Shown here: in pieces, positions 25,171 to 36,778 of the stretch
Layout of the letters: the number at the start of each line of letters is the position of its first letter
Numbering within the stretch: the stretch's first letter is position 1
Assembly (NCBI GenBank): GCA_018524725.1
Contig: JAEUWP010000549.1
Location: 1-44,316 of the forward strand
Direction of reading: 5' to 3'
Source: Podaxis mareebaensis
Lineage: Eukaryota > Basidiomycota > Agaricomycetes > Agaricales > Agaricaceae
Length of the DNA stretch: 44,316 bases
The notes under the pieces: generated by a model
What the model saw: the letters and a program-made list of their open reading frames with translations, nothing else
The model's database searches: none
What the model was told of the DNA's origin: nothing
Made by a program: the position numbers and the translations under genes

Positions 25171-25836
25171 AGACTACTAGACATGTTTAGTGCAGGTGAA
25201 GAACATTCCAGAATAGGAAGATGGTACATCAGCAAAATACAATGGACCTTATTCATGCCTTATGCAACTTATACTCTTCCATAAGTCAGGCATAAGGAGA
25301 ATTTGCATAAGGTAGGTTACCATCTTGATCCTTAGTATATGACTTATGGAGATTTCATAAGACATTTCTGAAGTTGGACTTAAGTCAGTGATTTTTTAGA
25401 AGCTCAAAATTCCTGGTGTGTTTCTTCAGCCTTTTTATGACAGTCATCAGTATACTATAAGTCACTCAAGTTATCCATAAGTTTTGTGTAAGTTCCATAA
25501 GTTTATCATAAGTCATAAATAGCACTAAGTTGTGGTACATTAAGTGAGACAGTATATCTAAAGTATCCTAACATAGCCTGAGGCTGGAAGATATATAAGG
25601 AATGAGAGGGAGGATTAGAAAAAGGTAGGGTGGAATAGAACATGAATTCAAGGACAACCACTGCACAAGTATATATGAGTGAGTGCTCATTTGAGAGCAG
25701 TGAAAGAGGGTTTTCTAACGCACCTAATATCAAGCCAAACAAGGGAGGCCCGAGTCCACAGTAAAGGAAACACTGGCAAAGTAGGGAAATGAGTAATTTG
25801 CATATTACACAACAAGGAGCACATTGTACAAGGTGC

Positions 25837-25862
25837 ATGAGGGCTTGTTATAAAGCCCTCAT
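25837..25862. repeat. Hairpin, 10 bp stem
   Basis: ATGAGGGCTT (25837-25846), six-base loop, AAGCCCTCAT (25853-25862), perfect pairing. It is the same kind of structure that saturates the Ty3 element further right. Confidence 0.85.
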
Positions 25863-26282
25863 CAAGGCAGGTAGAGCAAGCCCAAGGTGGCCAAATTGGC
25901 ATGGTTTTGACATTGCAGTGAGGAGTTGAAATCTGAAAAAGGGGGAAATGTGAATAGCAGTTGTGAGGGAATGGCTGGTGCAAATCATACCAAATTGGTA
26001 TTGTTGAGATCAGCTTGGAAGCCACTTTTGAAAGGTATAGGACACATGGCAGTATGTGCCCACATTCTTGAGATATCAACAAAATAGCCCAAAGTCTCCC
26101 ATATCCTCCTGTACTTCCTCAAAAACACATTCTTGCAGCTGGGAACATGTTGGGATGCATCCAAACAGAAGGGGGACACTCCTGGGGCCTATGTAGAGTG
26201 CCCCAAAGCAGTGGTAGGCTGGTTCAAGGGTTGTAGCATGCTGGGAGGTGAGGGGGGAGGTGTCTATGGTGGAAACTAGGAC

Positions 26283-26618
26283 TTGTACAAAAAAACAAAC
26301 ACTTGTTTGGCTGCAGAATCCTCCTTCCCACAGTGTTTAGGTTACATCAGGAAATCTGAAAGCCCACAAGCTACACCATTCTTCTTCATATCAAAGAAGG
26401 ATGGAAGGCTACAACCTGTTCTGGATTGCAGACATTTAAACTGGTTCACAGTGAAAAATGCATATCCTATTCCTTCTATTTCAGGAATACTTGATCACCT
26501 AAAAGGTGCCAAGTATTTCACTACTCTCAATATTCATGCAGGATATACAGTCAAGGACAAGCAAAGTCAACTAATTTTTCGAAAGTTCTTTGAGTTTTAT
26601 GAAATTGGTGTCATTTGA
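26283..26618 (+). pseudogene. Ty3 reverse-transcriptase fragment
   Basis: About 110 codons match the N-terminal part of a Ty3 RT: KSESPQATPFFFISKKDG, RLQPVLDCRHLNWFT, VKNAYPIPSIS and LKGAKYFTTLNIHAGY. In active enzymes the last motif reads LD(L/V)..GY; here the catalytic Asp is Asn. The frame ends after FRKFFEFYEIGVI, before the YxDD part. It is a truncated, inactive relic of a different element from the one at 34867-44316, in the opposite orientation. Confidence 0.8.
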
Positions 26619-26793
26619 TAGATCTCGTTGAGAGCTTTCTGTGGAATATTTTTTTTCACAAGCCACAGCCAGCAACAATGTCCCGAAGCAAAACCAGGCA
26701 AAAGATCAATGAACTTTGGTAAATAAATATACTGAAGTAGGCGCTGGTGCCTAGAACAGCAACGAAAGAAATTGCCGAGTGTGTCTATAACAG

Positions 26794-28521
26794 TCAAGAC
26801 GGGGCACTAGCTAAATTACCACCAGAAGATTCAACCGGAGACGACATAAAGTCCAAGGTATGTGATCTCTGAACGATCTCCAAATCAAACCCGGACATTG
26901 CAAGCCTCCTAATCCTCGTCAGTACCTCAGGTTCCCAAGGTTCCGCCTCGGACAATACCAAACGAAAACGCTCCCGGGTCTCCCTAACGCCATGCAACGC
27001 CTCCAACATTTCAGCCACCATCTCCGCGTCTGGATCGCAATAGTTATCCAGCACAAGGGTTTTGAGGGAGGGCGTAACTTTCGGACCTTCAGCTTTAGTA
27101 GGATCAATCGCTGCCCTTCCACGGTCTCTATCTTCGAAAAGTCCAGCAATGGGCCGTCCAATCATGCTCACAGCCATCGAGACCACCCTGCTCGAACACT
27201 GTCGTAGGTGGAGTTCTGGAAGGTGGGAGACACTGCTGAGAAGGTCCTTCACGATGCTGTAGGAGTAAGGGAAGTGGACGAGTTCAAGGACTTGGAGGGT
27301 GGTTGGTAGATCGGCGAAGAAGGAGATAAATATCAAGTGCAAATCTTCCGAGAACTCTTCGACAAATATACTCTGATGGGATCCAGACCATTTCAGAAGG
27401 CGGAGTTTGGCGAAACGAACATGGCGGAGGAACGCATAGCTCCATTCATCGCTGGTGGTATGCCACTTGAGTGATTCAAGGTGTTCCAGCACAATGGGTT
27501 TGTCGAATGAGGGTAAATTGTCACGGGCGGTGTGGGAGTAAGGTTGGAGACTTTCGAACTCGATGAGGTTCGGGCACTTGGTGAGTAGTTCCACACATTC
27601 CTTGATCGGGAGGTCGCGTAACTTCAGGACGGTGATTGCTGGCCAGTAGGGAATGAGTGGAATACGGAGGTCTTTCAGCGATATTTGGCGTAGACAAGGA
27701 AGATCCGAGAGGTCGACCGAATTGCTGTACTCGGTCCAGGTCGTGATGTGTAACTGTGGCCAATACAGTGTCATCGATTCACACTGCGAAAGCCTTCTTC
27801 CAATGGAGGAGATCCACTCCATTGGAAGGCCTGTCAAAATGAGGCTTCGTATCTTATTCGCATTGTCAACAAAGACAGACGTTTTGATGGGATCCAACGT
27901 GGAGATAGATTTAGCGCGTTGCTCCGGGTCGTCTGCACTATTTAAAAGTAACAGCTGTGCCCTGAGGTCCAATTCGATTGTCATTGGGAGTCCACGAGCG
28001 TTCTCGAAGTATAGGCTGAGAAGCGAAGCATTGTTTTCGGATACAATCTCGTAAACTTCGACCGAGATGGTCGTCCAGAGCTGTGGAGTCGACCAGACGA
28101 CTTGTCGCCAATGATAGGAAACGGCACCCAAGACGAGCTGGAAGTCATCCTCGCTGACATAGTTACCCCGTCGGAGGTCTGGATCGTCAGGGAATTCCGT
28201 TGGGATTGAGCGGCTGGTAAAATCAATAGGCGGGCGGGCAAATTGAAAGATAGTGGATAACACCTCGGGAGGCAAGCGCCTTGTTGAAGCCTGAACACTA
28301 TTTATCTTGCGCAATAGACCAGCCCTATCCTGGTTGAGGCGATAAATAAGGTCATTCAGGCGACGTACTTCGTCCTGAATGAGTGCCACCTCCTCCTGCT
28401 GAGCCCAAACCACCGATCCACTGGGGGAGGGGGCACGACGGGTATCCGCCAGGACTGTGTTGTCAAAACAATGCCCGCAACGAGGGCAAGTAGATGTGGA
28501 AGGAGTCATAGACAGGGTCAT
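26794..28521 (-). CDS. F-box domain protein with leucine-rich-type repeats
   Basis: Intronless frame of about 575 codons; the frame stays open upstream to 28815, but the likely starts are the ATGs at 28521 or 28509 (MTPSTSTCPRCGHCFD, with a CxxC..C pattern). Then comes a coiled coil (about residues 40-75, VRRLNDLIYRLNQDRAGLL), then an F-box (RRLPPEVLSTIFQFARPP), then the agaric-type WRQVVWSTPQLWTTI and a long region of LRR-like segments. F-box proteins recruit targets to SCF ubiquitin ligases; agarics hold hundreds, mostly of unknown targets. Paralogous to the two genes to the right. Divergent from the second copy, with a 379-base spacer. Confidence 0.85.
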   Translation of the reverse strand: MTLSMTPSTSTCPRCGHCFDNTVLADTRRAPSPSGSVVWAQQEEVALIQDEVRRLNDLIYRLNQDRAGLLRKINSVQASTRRLPPEVLSTIFQFARPPIDFTSRSIPTEFPDDPDLRRGNYVSEDDFQLVLGAVSYHWRQVVWSTPQLWTTISVEVYEIVSENNASLLSLYFENARGLPMTIELDLRAQLLLLNSADDPEQRAKSISTLDPIKTSVFVDNANKIRSLILTGLPMEWISSIGRRLSQCESMTLYWPQLHITTWTEYSNSVDLSDLPCLRQISLKDLRIPLIPYWPAITVLKLRDLPIKECVELLTKCPNLIEFESLQPYSHTARDNLPSFDKPIVLEHLESLKWHTTSDEWSYAFLRHVRFAKLRLLKWSGSHQSIFVEEFSEDLHLIFISFFADLPTTLQVLELVHFPYSYSIVKDLLSSVSHLPELHLRQCSSRVVSMAVSMIGRPIAGLFEDRDRGRAAIDPTKAEGPKVTPSLKTLVLDNYCDPDAEMVAEMLEALHGVRETRERFRLVLSEAEPWEPEVLTRIRRLAMSGFDLEIVQRSHTLDFMSSPVESSGGNLASAPS

Positions 28522-28773
28522 AGGTAATGTGATGGATCGGATGGGCGAGGGGTCACAGATGAGGAAAGGTAGCCGGGAAAACGATGTCGGGTCGGTGAGC
28601 GAAAGCACCGAGAGAAACCAAAAGATGAGCTTGTGAAGAGGACGGAGGAGAGCAAAACGGGTTAGACCGTAGAACCGACGGATGTCAAGGTCAGAAAGTC
28701 TAATGAGCGCCCGGAAACACTGACGTACAGGTGTCACGCAGTCACATGGCTCGGCCGTAAGCCACTCGTCCCG

Positions 28774-28797
28774 TCTCCCATCCCATCCCATCCCATT
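28774..28797. repeat. Short tandem TCCCA repeat in the F-box divergent spacer
   Basis: Four TCCCA units in a row (cccatcccatcccatcccat) just upstream of the first F-box gene, inside the interval shared with the second copy. A simple repeat; regulatory use is only a guess. Confidence 0.6.
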
Positions 28798-28900
28798 TAA
28801 GACGTCAATAACCAAAGGTAAGTCAAATAACTTCCTTATACCTTAATGTAATCCATACGCGGTTCCTAACGTCAGTCCCTACCACCATCGAATCCCGAGA

Positions 28901-30407
28901 ATGGAACGTACTGAATCCACTCGTTCAACATCTATATCCCTGCCCGACGAGATCCTCGCCATTATCTTCATCTATGCATGTCCTTCCAACAAGTTCCAAA
29001 GTCGATTCTCCCATGCAAGAGCTCTTGACACTATCGATTATTACCGCTCCCACGAACGGGAGGGGTTGCAATACTGCACCCTCCCCATCGTCCTTAGCTC
29101 TGTCTCTTCCCAGTGGCGTCGCGTGTCCTGGTCGACCCCTCAGCTTTGGAGGACCTTAGCTGTACGCGTCACTAATGGAACTGCGGAGCAGGTGGCATCA
29201 CTACTGTGCCTCTACCTCCAGAACTCAGGGAACCATCCCGTCTCTCTCGAATTGGACTTCAGACAGGAGCCAACGATGAGAGTGGATCGCCCCCGTACAC
29301 CCCGCTCTCACACGGGGGTTTTTACGCCTTATGACACTGACCCTATCAAGAACGTTCTGTTTGAAAATAAGGGATGGAATATTAGCGTCCTGCGCTTGAT
29401 TGCTCCTCCTATCGAGTGGTTTTCGCTCCTTGGCCGCCTGCAACAACTTGAACTTCTTCTGTTTGGGTGGCCCGAGGAAGGTGCTAACAACCCAAGCCCG
29501 ATCGATCCTGCTTTCGGATACTTACCATGTCTCCGTCATCTCACTATTAAGGGAGTTTGGCCGGACATTGAAACTCAACCAGAAGCAATTACCACCCTCG
29601 ATTTGGAATCCGTTCCAATTGATGTCTGCGTGGCGTTCCTCATCCGCTGTCCCTACCTAACGGAATACCACGCCCGCCGCCCACTTCACCCTCCACACCA
29701 GTCACAACATTCTGTTTGGCTGACGACCCCCGATAAGTCTTCCGCGGTTGAGGATATTTTATTGGACAAGCACTGCACATGCCTGGGGTACGGCATTGCT
29801 GAACTATCTTCAACTTCCTACCCTGGAGCGATTAGGCTGGAGTGGCTCGCATCACAGCGAAGCACGACCCGCTTTCCAGCAGTTCTTTGCTCGTCTTCCT
29901 TCATCCCTGAGACATCTCGAGCTCGTAGGGTTCCGTTCCCTCGGTCGCGCCGGACTTCTGGTCGACATATTCCACGGTACTCCGCAGGTCTCGCATCTAA
30001 CGCTTCACGAATGTGACACGACTTTCCTTTCCAGTGTCATCATAGCACTTGCAACTTGCAATACTCATGAAGATGGTGCCGATTTACTGCCCAAGCTACG
30101 ATTTCTAGCTTGTCGTAAGGTTCCTGATGCAGAGGCCTGTCCTGAAATTCTTTGCGAGTTCTTCTGGACTATAGTTGCAGATAGGATGAAGAATAGAGTA
30201 GGGGAAGAGTTTCTCCTCGAGGCTGATCAGCAACTATTTGATTGGCAACCCTATGTACGGAAGAGGCTGAGAGAACTTGCTGGAAGGGGCATCAAGTTGA
30301 GAATTGTGGAGGGGTCGAAAGAGGTTGACTGGTTGACTTGCCCTGGCTCTGCAAATCTAGGTGATGGTGCTTCGTATATTGAAGCGGAACATCCGAGGGT
30401 CCAGTAG
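28901..30407 (+). pseudogene. Second F-box gene, broken by one extra base
   Basis: Starts with a true ATG (MERTESTRSTSISLPDEI) and an F-box (LPDEILAIIFIYACP), without the upstream coiled coil of its neighbours. The frame runs to about 29755, after which the homology continues one frame over to the stop at 30407 (AWGTALLNYLQLPTLERL, LGWSGSHHSEAR). Aligning to the first gene places the shift at the T-run in GATATTTTATTGG (about 29755-29765); with one T fewer the two halves join. It may be a real inactivating insertion or a sequencing error. No intron with GT...AG ends restores the frame there. Confidence 0.8.
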
Positions 30408-30539
30408 CCAGCTATTGCGATACCTACGCACGAGATGTTGCTCCAACGCAAATATAATACTGAATTGACTGACTCGTGGTTCGCAAAACATGATCGGCGA
30501 ATGTTGATAGCGGTCGCTGACGGCGAGATACTCTGAGTG

Positions 30540-32256
30540 CTTGATAATCATCTGTATGCCCGTTCAGGCGACATAGTGAACACGGCCTCCAGACCTCGCC
30601 AGACAAACTTCCTCACTCCGTCTTCCGTTGTACAATCAGAGGCTGCAGAAAGTGCATACATCGAACAACGACTGCGGACCCTAGAAATCGAGATACGGAA
30701 ACGGATTACAGAGCGTTCAACCTTGTTGCAGGATATCAACAAGAATGATTCACCTGGAAGGCAGAACCTTCCATCAAACGTTCTTTCCTTGGTTTTTCAA
30801 TATGCTTGTCCTCCCATTGATTTCACCAGACGCAAGCTAGACTCTACACCATATCCTCGAGTGTCTATCTTCGTTCTAACCCTCCAGGACATATCGAACT
30901 CAGAAGTCAATGGTCCCTACTTGCCGGATACATTTGGCGCTGTTTCACCCTACTGGCGCCAGATTGCATGGTCGACCAGTCAGATATGGACTATCATCGT
31001 CATAGAAATGAGGGAGAGAACCGCCAGAAGCCACGCTTCACTTTTTGCAGCTTTATCTGCAGAATGCTAAGACCTTTTCTTTCGGCATTGAACTCGACTT
31101 CAGAAGGGAACAAATGCTCCATTACACGCCCTCAAAAGACATTCCAACCCCCAAGTCCACGCTTCTGCACGCATTGCAACCTATCGCAGAAGTCCTCTTC
31201 AATCCCGAGAACGCTATGGAAATCACAACCCTTCGCCTCATCGCTCCGCCACACGAGTGGCTTTCCTCCGTACCGAGAATGTTCTCGCGGTTAGAAGAGT
31301 TATCCCTGTGTCGGCCATTCGATGGTTGTACGGAGCCTCCACCGGACTTCGGTCGACTAACCATCGACATCCTATTTCCATCCCTCCGATGTCTGCGGAT
31401 CCACAACCTCTCACAGTTCACCTTCGACTCGTCCTCCCACCTTACTAAGATTGACCTCGCACAACTGCCTTTATTAAAATGTTGGGATGTTCTTGCCAAG
31501 TGTCCACGCCCGCGGGAATGTCGCTTATACCACCCTACGAACGAGAATAGGCTTTCTGCCGATGCTGGGTCTGGAACGATCACCCTTGGATGCTTGGAGC
31601 GTTTCGATTGGATGTGCGGCCACAATTCTGGCATATCCAGCACTTTCCTGTGCATTCACGCTCCAGCTCTCCGTCGGGTGATGTGGGATGGCGAACAACT
31701 AGATGACCCGAGCCATCGTGCTACCTTCACCGACTTCTTCAATCGTGTTCCAACGCACATGACCTCTCTTCACTTAACTGGGGGAGCGGTTTCGGCACAT
31801 TTAGAGGAGGGCCTTACTGAGATTTTCTCTTGCATTCCTCAGCTCCAACAACTGACCTTGGAAGAACAGGTAAAAATATCAGGGATATTACGGCTTCTTC
31901 CGATCTTAAATGCCCTTACACCTCGGTCAGCCGATACTTCTTCGTTGACGTCCAGACTACCAGCGCTTCGCGTCATCACCTTCCTCTTCACAGGAGCATA
32001 CATATCACCTACTGAATCCTTCGAGTTCTTGAATAAGTTGGTTACGTTGGTTGCGTTCAGACAGCAAGTTGACTACGATGCTAAAGTGCGCATTGGGCTC
32101 GACACGGTGCTGAAATGGCCAGAAAAAAAGGGACGATTTGACGGAGGATGTGATCTATGCGATAGTTAATGACGGGCTGGAGTTGGATATACGAGAGAAC
32201 GGGAAACTCGTAAGATGGATAGAGTTAATGAAGGGGAGAGTCCAAGAAGAAATGTA
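30540..32256 (+). pseudogene. Third F-box gene, broken twice and without a clear start
   Basis: Has the coiled coil (YIEQRLRTLEIEIRKRITE), F-box (LPSNVLSLVFQYACPPIDF) and WRQIAWSTSQIWTIIV. No ATG lies in frame before the F-box; a TGA precedes the first open codon. The frame shifts at 31039-31043 (CTTTTTGCAG): one T fewer gives ASLLQLYLQNAKT, matching the paralogues. A second shift lies in the seven-A run at about 32123-32129: one A fewer adds about 40 more codons ending VQEEM at 32256, a C-terminus like those of the other copies. Both shifts are single extra bases in homopolymers. Confidence 0.8.
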
Positions 32257-32559
32257 GTGGTTACTCACCGAAGTCCGGGAGATTATTTCTTGATCTAATG
32301 CACCAATTTTGTTGTGCGATGCCGAGAGCAAGACTGCTCTTGAAAGCGGGTGGCGTTATTCTTAGCTTCCAATACTTACCGTGTGATATGCATATTTTTG
32401 GCCCTAGATCATGATGCATCGTGAATGGTCACATTTTGACCAACGAGGTAAGCGTACAAGAGTATCAACAAGACGTAAGTAGTCTGCTCTTTTCGGTACA
32501 TAGCACTAAAACCTGGACCGGCTTCGGCAGGTACTGACGAGGGGAGAACAGTTGCTACT

Positions 32560-33181
32560 ACACAAGCATAGCGTCAGTGGAGAGTAAACCAGTTACTCAC
32601 AATCCGAGGCAGGTCGAACGGGAATGAGACCATTGAAGTGAGTGAAGGGTGAGTCTTGAGGTGTACCAGAGAAGATAAGACTGAGTTGAAAGTAGCAAGG
32701 TATTTTGAGCTCAGAGTAGCTGGGTAGTCAAGTAGACGAGGAATATAAAACTCCAGTGAAGAAAGTACACTACTACATGAAGGTTTAAATACTGTAGAGC
32801 TACGACACTGGGTCAAGGGTAAGATACATGCATGAGTAAGTAAACATAAGGCATACGTGCATATAACATGAGTAATGTGCATGTAAAAGATAAAATAAGA
32901 AAGAACATGACTCTACCGTATGCTACAGGAGTCATCCACAGTCAAGAAACGTTTCTACAAGTCATAATCCATGAGGATATGAGTAATACTAACACAGGCC
33001 ATACATCTACATATGTGTATAAAAGTATTAATAGAAACAGATCAATCTAAACATAGCAAGAAGCTATGGAGTTCCAAAAATATATTAACTCTGTCAATGC
33101 AGAGCGCATATGTCGAGGATTCAGCATGTACTGCCAATAGCAAGTATATGCATAAGCATAATGCTGATTAATTCCTCAACA
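32560..33181 (-). mobile_element. copia 3' LTR (left end uncertain)
   Basis: The minus-strand sequence directly after the copia coding end reads a purine tract AAGTGAGGAGGAG, then TGTTGAGG, the classical polypurine tract and LTR start. The LTR therefore begins at 33181 and runs left. Its far end is not certain; 32560 is a guess from the change in texture. TATA-like sequence lies at about 33012-33020. Confidence 0.5.
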
Positions 33182-33215
33182 CTCCTCCTCACTTGAAATT
33201 GTCAGAGCATGAAGT

Positions 33216-34866
33216 TCAAAAGAATTCGATGCCAAAGGCAGGCAGAAAGTTATTAAACTTTTGCATATCGAGATTCTTAGTCAATAAATCTGCAGGATTC
33301 TCAGTTCCTTTAATATTATACAAGAGGAATTTTTCATCCTCAAGTAAATTGCAGATATAGTGATACTTAACATCCACATGTTTCGAACATTTTTTGGTAA
33401 CCAGATTTTTGGCCCAAAATACTGAACCTCAGTTATCACCGAATAAGTGTGGTTTTTTAATCCATTCAGGATTAATGCCGATTTCAGTGAGCAGGTTAAC
33501 TGTCCACTCAATTTGTTGACTAGCATCTGACAAAGCCATGTATTTGGCTTCTGTTGATGATAAGGCAACAGTCTTCTGGTGCCGTGATAGCCATGAAATG
33601 GTGGCTCCGGCTATTCTAATAAAGAAGCCAGTGACTGATTTCCTGGTTTCTGGATCTTGTGCCCAATCTGAGTCTGAGAACACATTGATTCCTTCATTTG
33701 TTTGTCCATCATAGACAATGGCATATTTAGATATGCTGTGAAGGTATCGCAAAGTATGTAAGCTGGCTTTATAGTGTTCCCATGACAGATTCATCATTTG
33801 TTGGGATAACTTGATGACTGCAAAGGCAATATCGGGATGTGATCCAATCATCAAGTACATCAAAGATCCAACCAATTGTTGATACTTCTGCCTAAAATTA
33901 GCAGATGCCTCATTCAATGCCATAGTAAAGACGAAGTCTCTTGGCAGTGGAGTAGATTCAGCTTTTTCAACCACATTAAAATGTTCTAAAACCTTATCAA
34001 GGTAAGGCTGTTGATCAATCATGATCAATAGATTATCATGGTCTCATGTGATTCGCATTCCAAGGAATTCGGTAAGTTCACCTAGGAATTGACATTCCCA
34101 TTTATCCATGAATGCTTTTATCTTTCGATGAAGAACTTTCAATCCACGTGGTCCTAAGAAAGCTGCATCATCCACATAAAGTAGTGTGATGATAAGAGAT
34201 TTCTCTCATGTATCATAATAATAGTAGACTCCAGCATCGAGTGATGCTCGTTTAAAGCCTAATTCTTTCATCAAATTGGTTACTTCAAGCCACCATTGTC
34301 AGCCAGCTTGTTTGAGACCATATAAGGTGCATTTAAGACACCATACTTTGGTTTCTTGTCCTTTTTGGACAAAACCTTCTGGTTGTCACATGTATATCTC
34401 TTCTTTAAGATGTCCATAGAGATAAGCAGTCTTCACATCAAGACCAAACATATCCCAATCCTCGAGGGCAGCTATTGCAAATAGCAAACATGTGGTCTCA
34501 TACCAGACAACAGGAGAGAAGAGTTCATCAAAGTTGATGCCTTTGATTTGTGAGAACCCTTGTGTGACTAGTTGAGATCTGAATCTGCCATCAGATTTCA
34601 GAGTAAATACCCATCGATTCCCAATCACTTTTCTTCCTTTTGGAAGGTCAACAAGTTTATAAACTTGTCGTTTCTTTAATGCATCTATTTCTTCAAGACA
34701 AGCTTTATACCACTTATTGTGGATCTCCTTCAGGAGTTTTGCTAAGTCTTTGAATACTTTAGGGGTATATGACACATTATGTAAACCTGTTGGGTTTACT
34801 ATAGAGCTATTGACCTTACATTCATGCCGAAGTACTATAAGCCTGATGTATTGGGTGTACTTAGAT
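33216..34866 (-). pseudogene. copia (Ty1-type) reverse transcriptase and RNase H, 5'-truncated
   Basis: One frame carries the RT core (VYKLVDLPKGRKVIGNRWVF, FGLDVKTAYLYGHLKEEIYM, ITLLYVDDAAFLG with the catalytic YVDD) and RNase H (VFSDSDWAQDPETRKSVTG, ALSSTEAKYMAL), ending ...AFGIEFF. It is interrupted by five stops, all TGA (34386, 34299, 34206, 34044, 33429), at places such as M-stop-QPEGF and DN-stop-GSV where the family has arginine. There is no frameshift. Gag, protease and integrase are absent on this side, replaced by the Ty3 LTR at 34867. Confidence 0.9.
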
Positions 34867-35050
34867 GTGTGGTATAAGGTCAGCTGTCCTAACGACAGCT
34901 GATGACAAGATTTATAAGGAACACATTTTGATGGATTGAGTAATCCATCAAGGTCGAAGACAAACAATAAAACGAATGATTAATTATTAATGAGTGACTT
35001 AAATAATCCTGAACAATTGAAGATACGACTGTAAGGGCCCAGCCCTTACA
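34867..35050 (-). mobile_element. Ty3 element 3' LTR
   Basis: On the minus strand, the purine tract ATGGGGGGTG (35060-35051) is followed by TGTAAGGGCTGGGCCCTTACA, a good polypurine tract/LTR start. The proposed far end ...CTTATACCACA at 34867 gives TGT...ACA ends and about 184 bases, short but possible; the true end could differ by tens of bases. A TATA-like TTATAAAT lies at about 34911. It contains three perfect hairpins (34881-34901, 34928-34951, 35030-35050). Confidence 0.55.
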
Positions 35051-35654
35051 CACCCCCCATTGAGACCGTAGAATATGGTCAAGGACATTGAAACACAAGT
35101 GGTGCAGCTACTTGTGGTAGTGAGTGATAGACAGGGCACATACAGTGCCCAGCCAGCAAGGTAGATTAGTACGAGGTGATGGTTCACCTCAATGAAGGTG
35201 TAAGCTGGAGTCGACTCATTCACGATGGTGATGAGCATGAGCATGAGCGGGAAGAGGCGATCGAAGAAGACTTGCCAACAACGTCTTGGGATGAGGGGGT
35301 GGAGGCGTTGGCCTCAGCCAAGAATGCAATGGGAGGCAGATCAGACACAAGGGCAGAGGCATTGGCCTTGGTCATGGTTGCATCTGATGACAGATGGTCG
35401 GTGACGATGGGGGTGATTACAGAGGTGTTGGCCTCTGTCATTTGGGTGTCCGCGTCGAGGGCCGCTTCCTCAGTGATTGTAGGTGCTGGCCCGGTGAGGG
35501 TTAGTGCGAGGGGGTGGGCTACCCATAATTGAGAGGGGGGCGGTTCCAGCAGGCATTGAGGGTACTTGTGGTTCTGGAGGAGCTGGAAGAATGGTGAGGC
35601 CCCTGCTGGCAACCATCCTCGGGGAACAAAGTGCTCCCCCTTGGTCTGTCGTGC

Positions 35655-35679
35655 ATTCTTGTACTCAAAGTACAAGAAT
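35655..35679. repeat. Hairpin, 11 bp perfect stem, 3-base loop
   Basis: ATTCTTGTACT (35655-35665), caa, AGTACAAGAAT (35669-35679). Lies inside the extra ORF. Confidence 0.95.
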
Positions 35680-36226
35680 CGGTTAATGTCATCGTGAGTG
35701 GGATGTCTCCATCCATCCCACTCAGGAATTGCTGGGGGTTTGTGATATCAGTCGAGATATTCAACCCGACGATTGTCATGTTTGTCATATAAATTGTGGT
35801 GCAGCTGGTCACCACGGTAGGTGTGGTTTAGCCACCACAACCCAAAAAGGTAAGAGTGGTCTACCCATGAAATGGGTATACCATTGCGAATGAGAACATG
35901 AGCCACATCATTGAGGCTCAAGTTGTGGGACATGTATGAAGTCATTTCTAGGGGCTGTATAGAATATATGGGCCCATTTTGAGGAGCGAAGGCATGTTCT
36001 GGAGGAATGTGACTGTTGTATGACGTGATGAGTTCGTGGTAGGGGTGCAGGGTCGCTACCAGTACTGCGAATAGTTGCATGAACCTCTGGGCTGTGCTCT
36101 TATCATCAGGGCTTAAAGCGTGGCCCAGGCCATATCCAAATACGCAACAGCAGTGCACAAGCTTCCGCTGTTCGAATGCAATGCCATTGAAGGCATTGTG
36201 CATGTCAGGGTTTCCATGTATTAGGA

Positions 36227-36251
36227 GATATTGACCTAAAAGGTCAATATC
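36227..36251. repeat. Hairpin, 11 bp perfect stem, 3-base loop
   Basis: GATATTGACCT (36227-36237), aaa, AGGTCAATATC (36241-36251). Lies inside the extra ORF. Confidence 0.95.
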
Positions 36252-36778
36252 GAATAGTTGCAGTCCGGAGGGCATCGGTAATCCTTTGCCCTCATTTTGC
36301 TTGAGGATATTGCATGTGCCGTGGTCTTGTACGGCACACACAATGGGTTCCAACCTGGTGATGTACTCCTCCTGCATCCCAGGTGCTAAGAACTTGGGGT
36401 CGTAACCCTCAAGGTTCAGTATGAATTCCATAGCATCATCATGATGCTCTGGAAGAGTTGAGGAGGCGATGTGATACAGTTGTCGAAGCAAGAAATATGC
36501 TTTGAACCTGCTGTGGATGTTGATGTGGCGGTTGTTCATGAACTGCCATAATCGAATTACTTGTCTCGGGGTCGTAGGTAGACCCTGGCCTGTGATGTGG
36601 TGGACAGTGCCCTTCTTGTTGCTGTGGATAAACTCCCTACCTTGGAGTTCACTGTTTGCAGCAATTCGGGCATTTGTACCAGCAAACACAGTGTTTATTC
36701 ACTGGCAGTAGTAGACGTCATGCGACAACATTCCACGCATGAAGTTGTCACATTCTCAAATGCCGGGTTCGGTTCCCC

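Larger units (their letters stand above)
25000..26282. mobile_element. Repeat-derived, palindrome-rich AT-rich block
   Basis: Composition differs sharply from the genes on the left: AT-rich, few CG pairs, and many copies of CATAAG/CTTATG between 25240 and 25530. It holds perfect palindromes and long inverted repeats (25092-25170, 25148-25165, 25837-25862) and a TATA-like element (tatataagg at 25591). It leads into a Ty3 RT fragment at 26283 in plus orientation, so it may contain an LTR or untranslated part of that older element. I cannot place its ends. Confidence 0.45.

Noticed and set aside
25000..25530. CRISPR-like array from repeated CATAAGT
   Set aside because: Units are 6-7 bases, in both directions and unevenly spaced, and the genome is eukaryotic.
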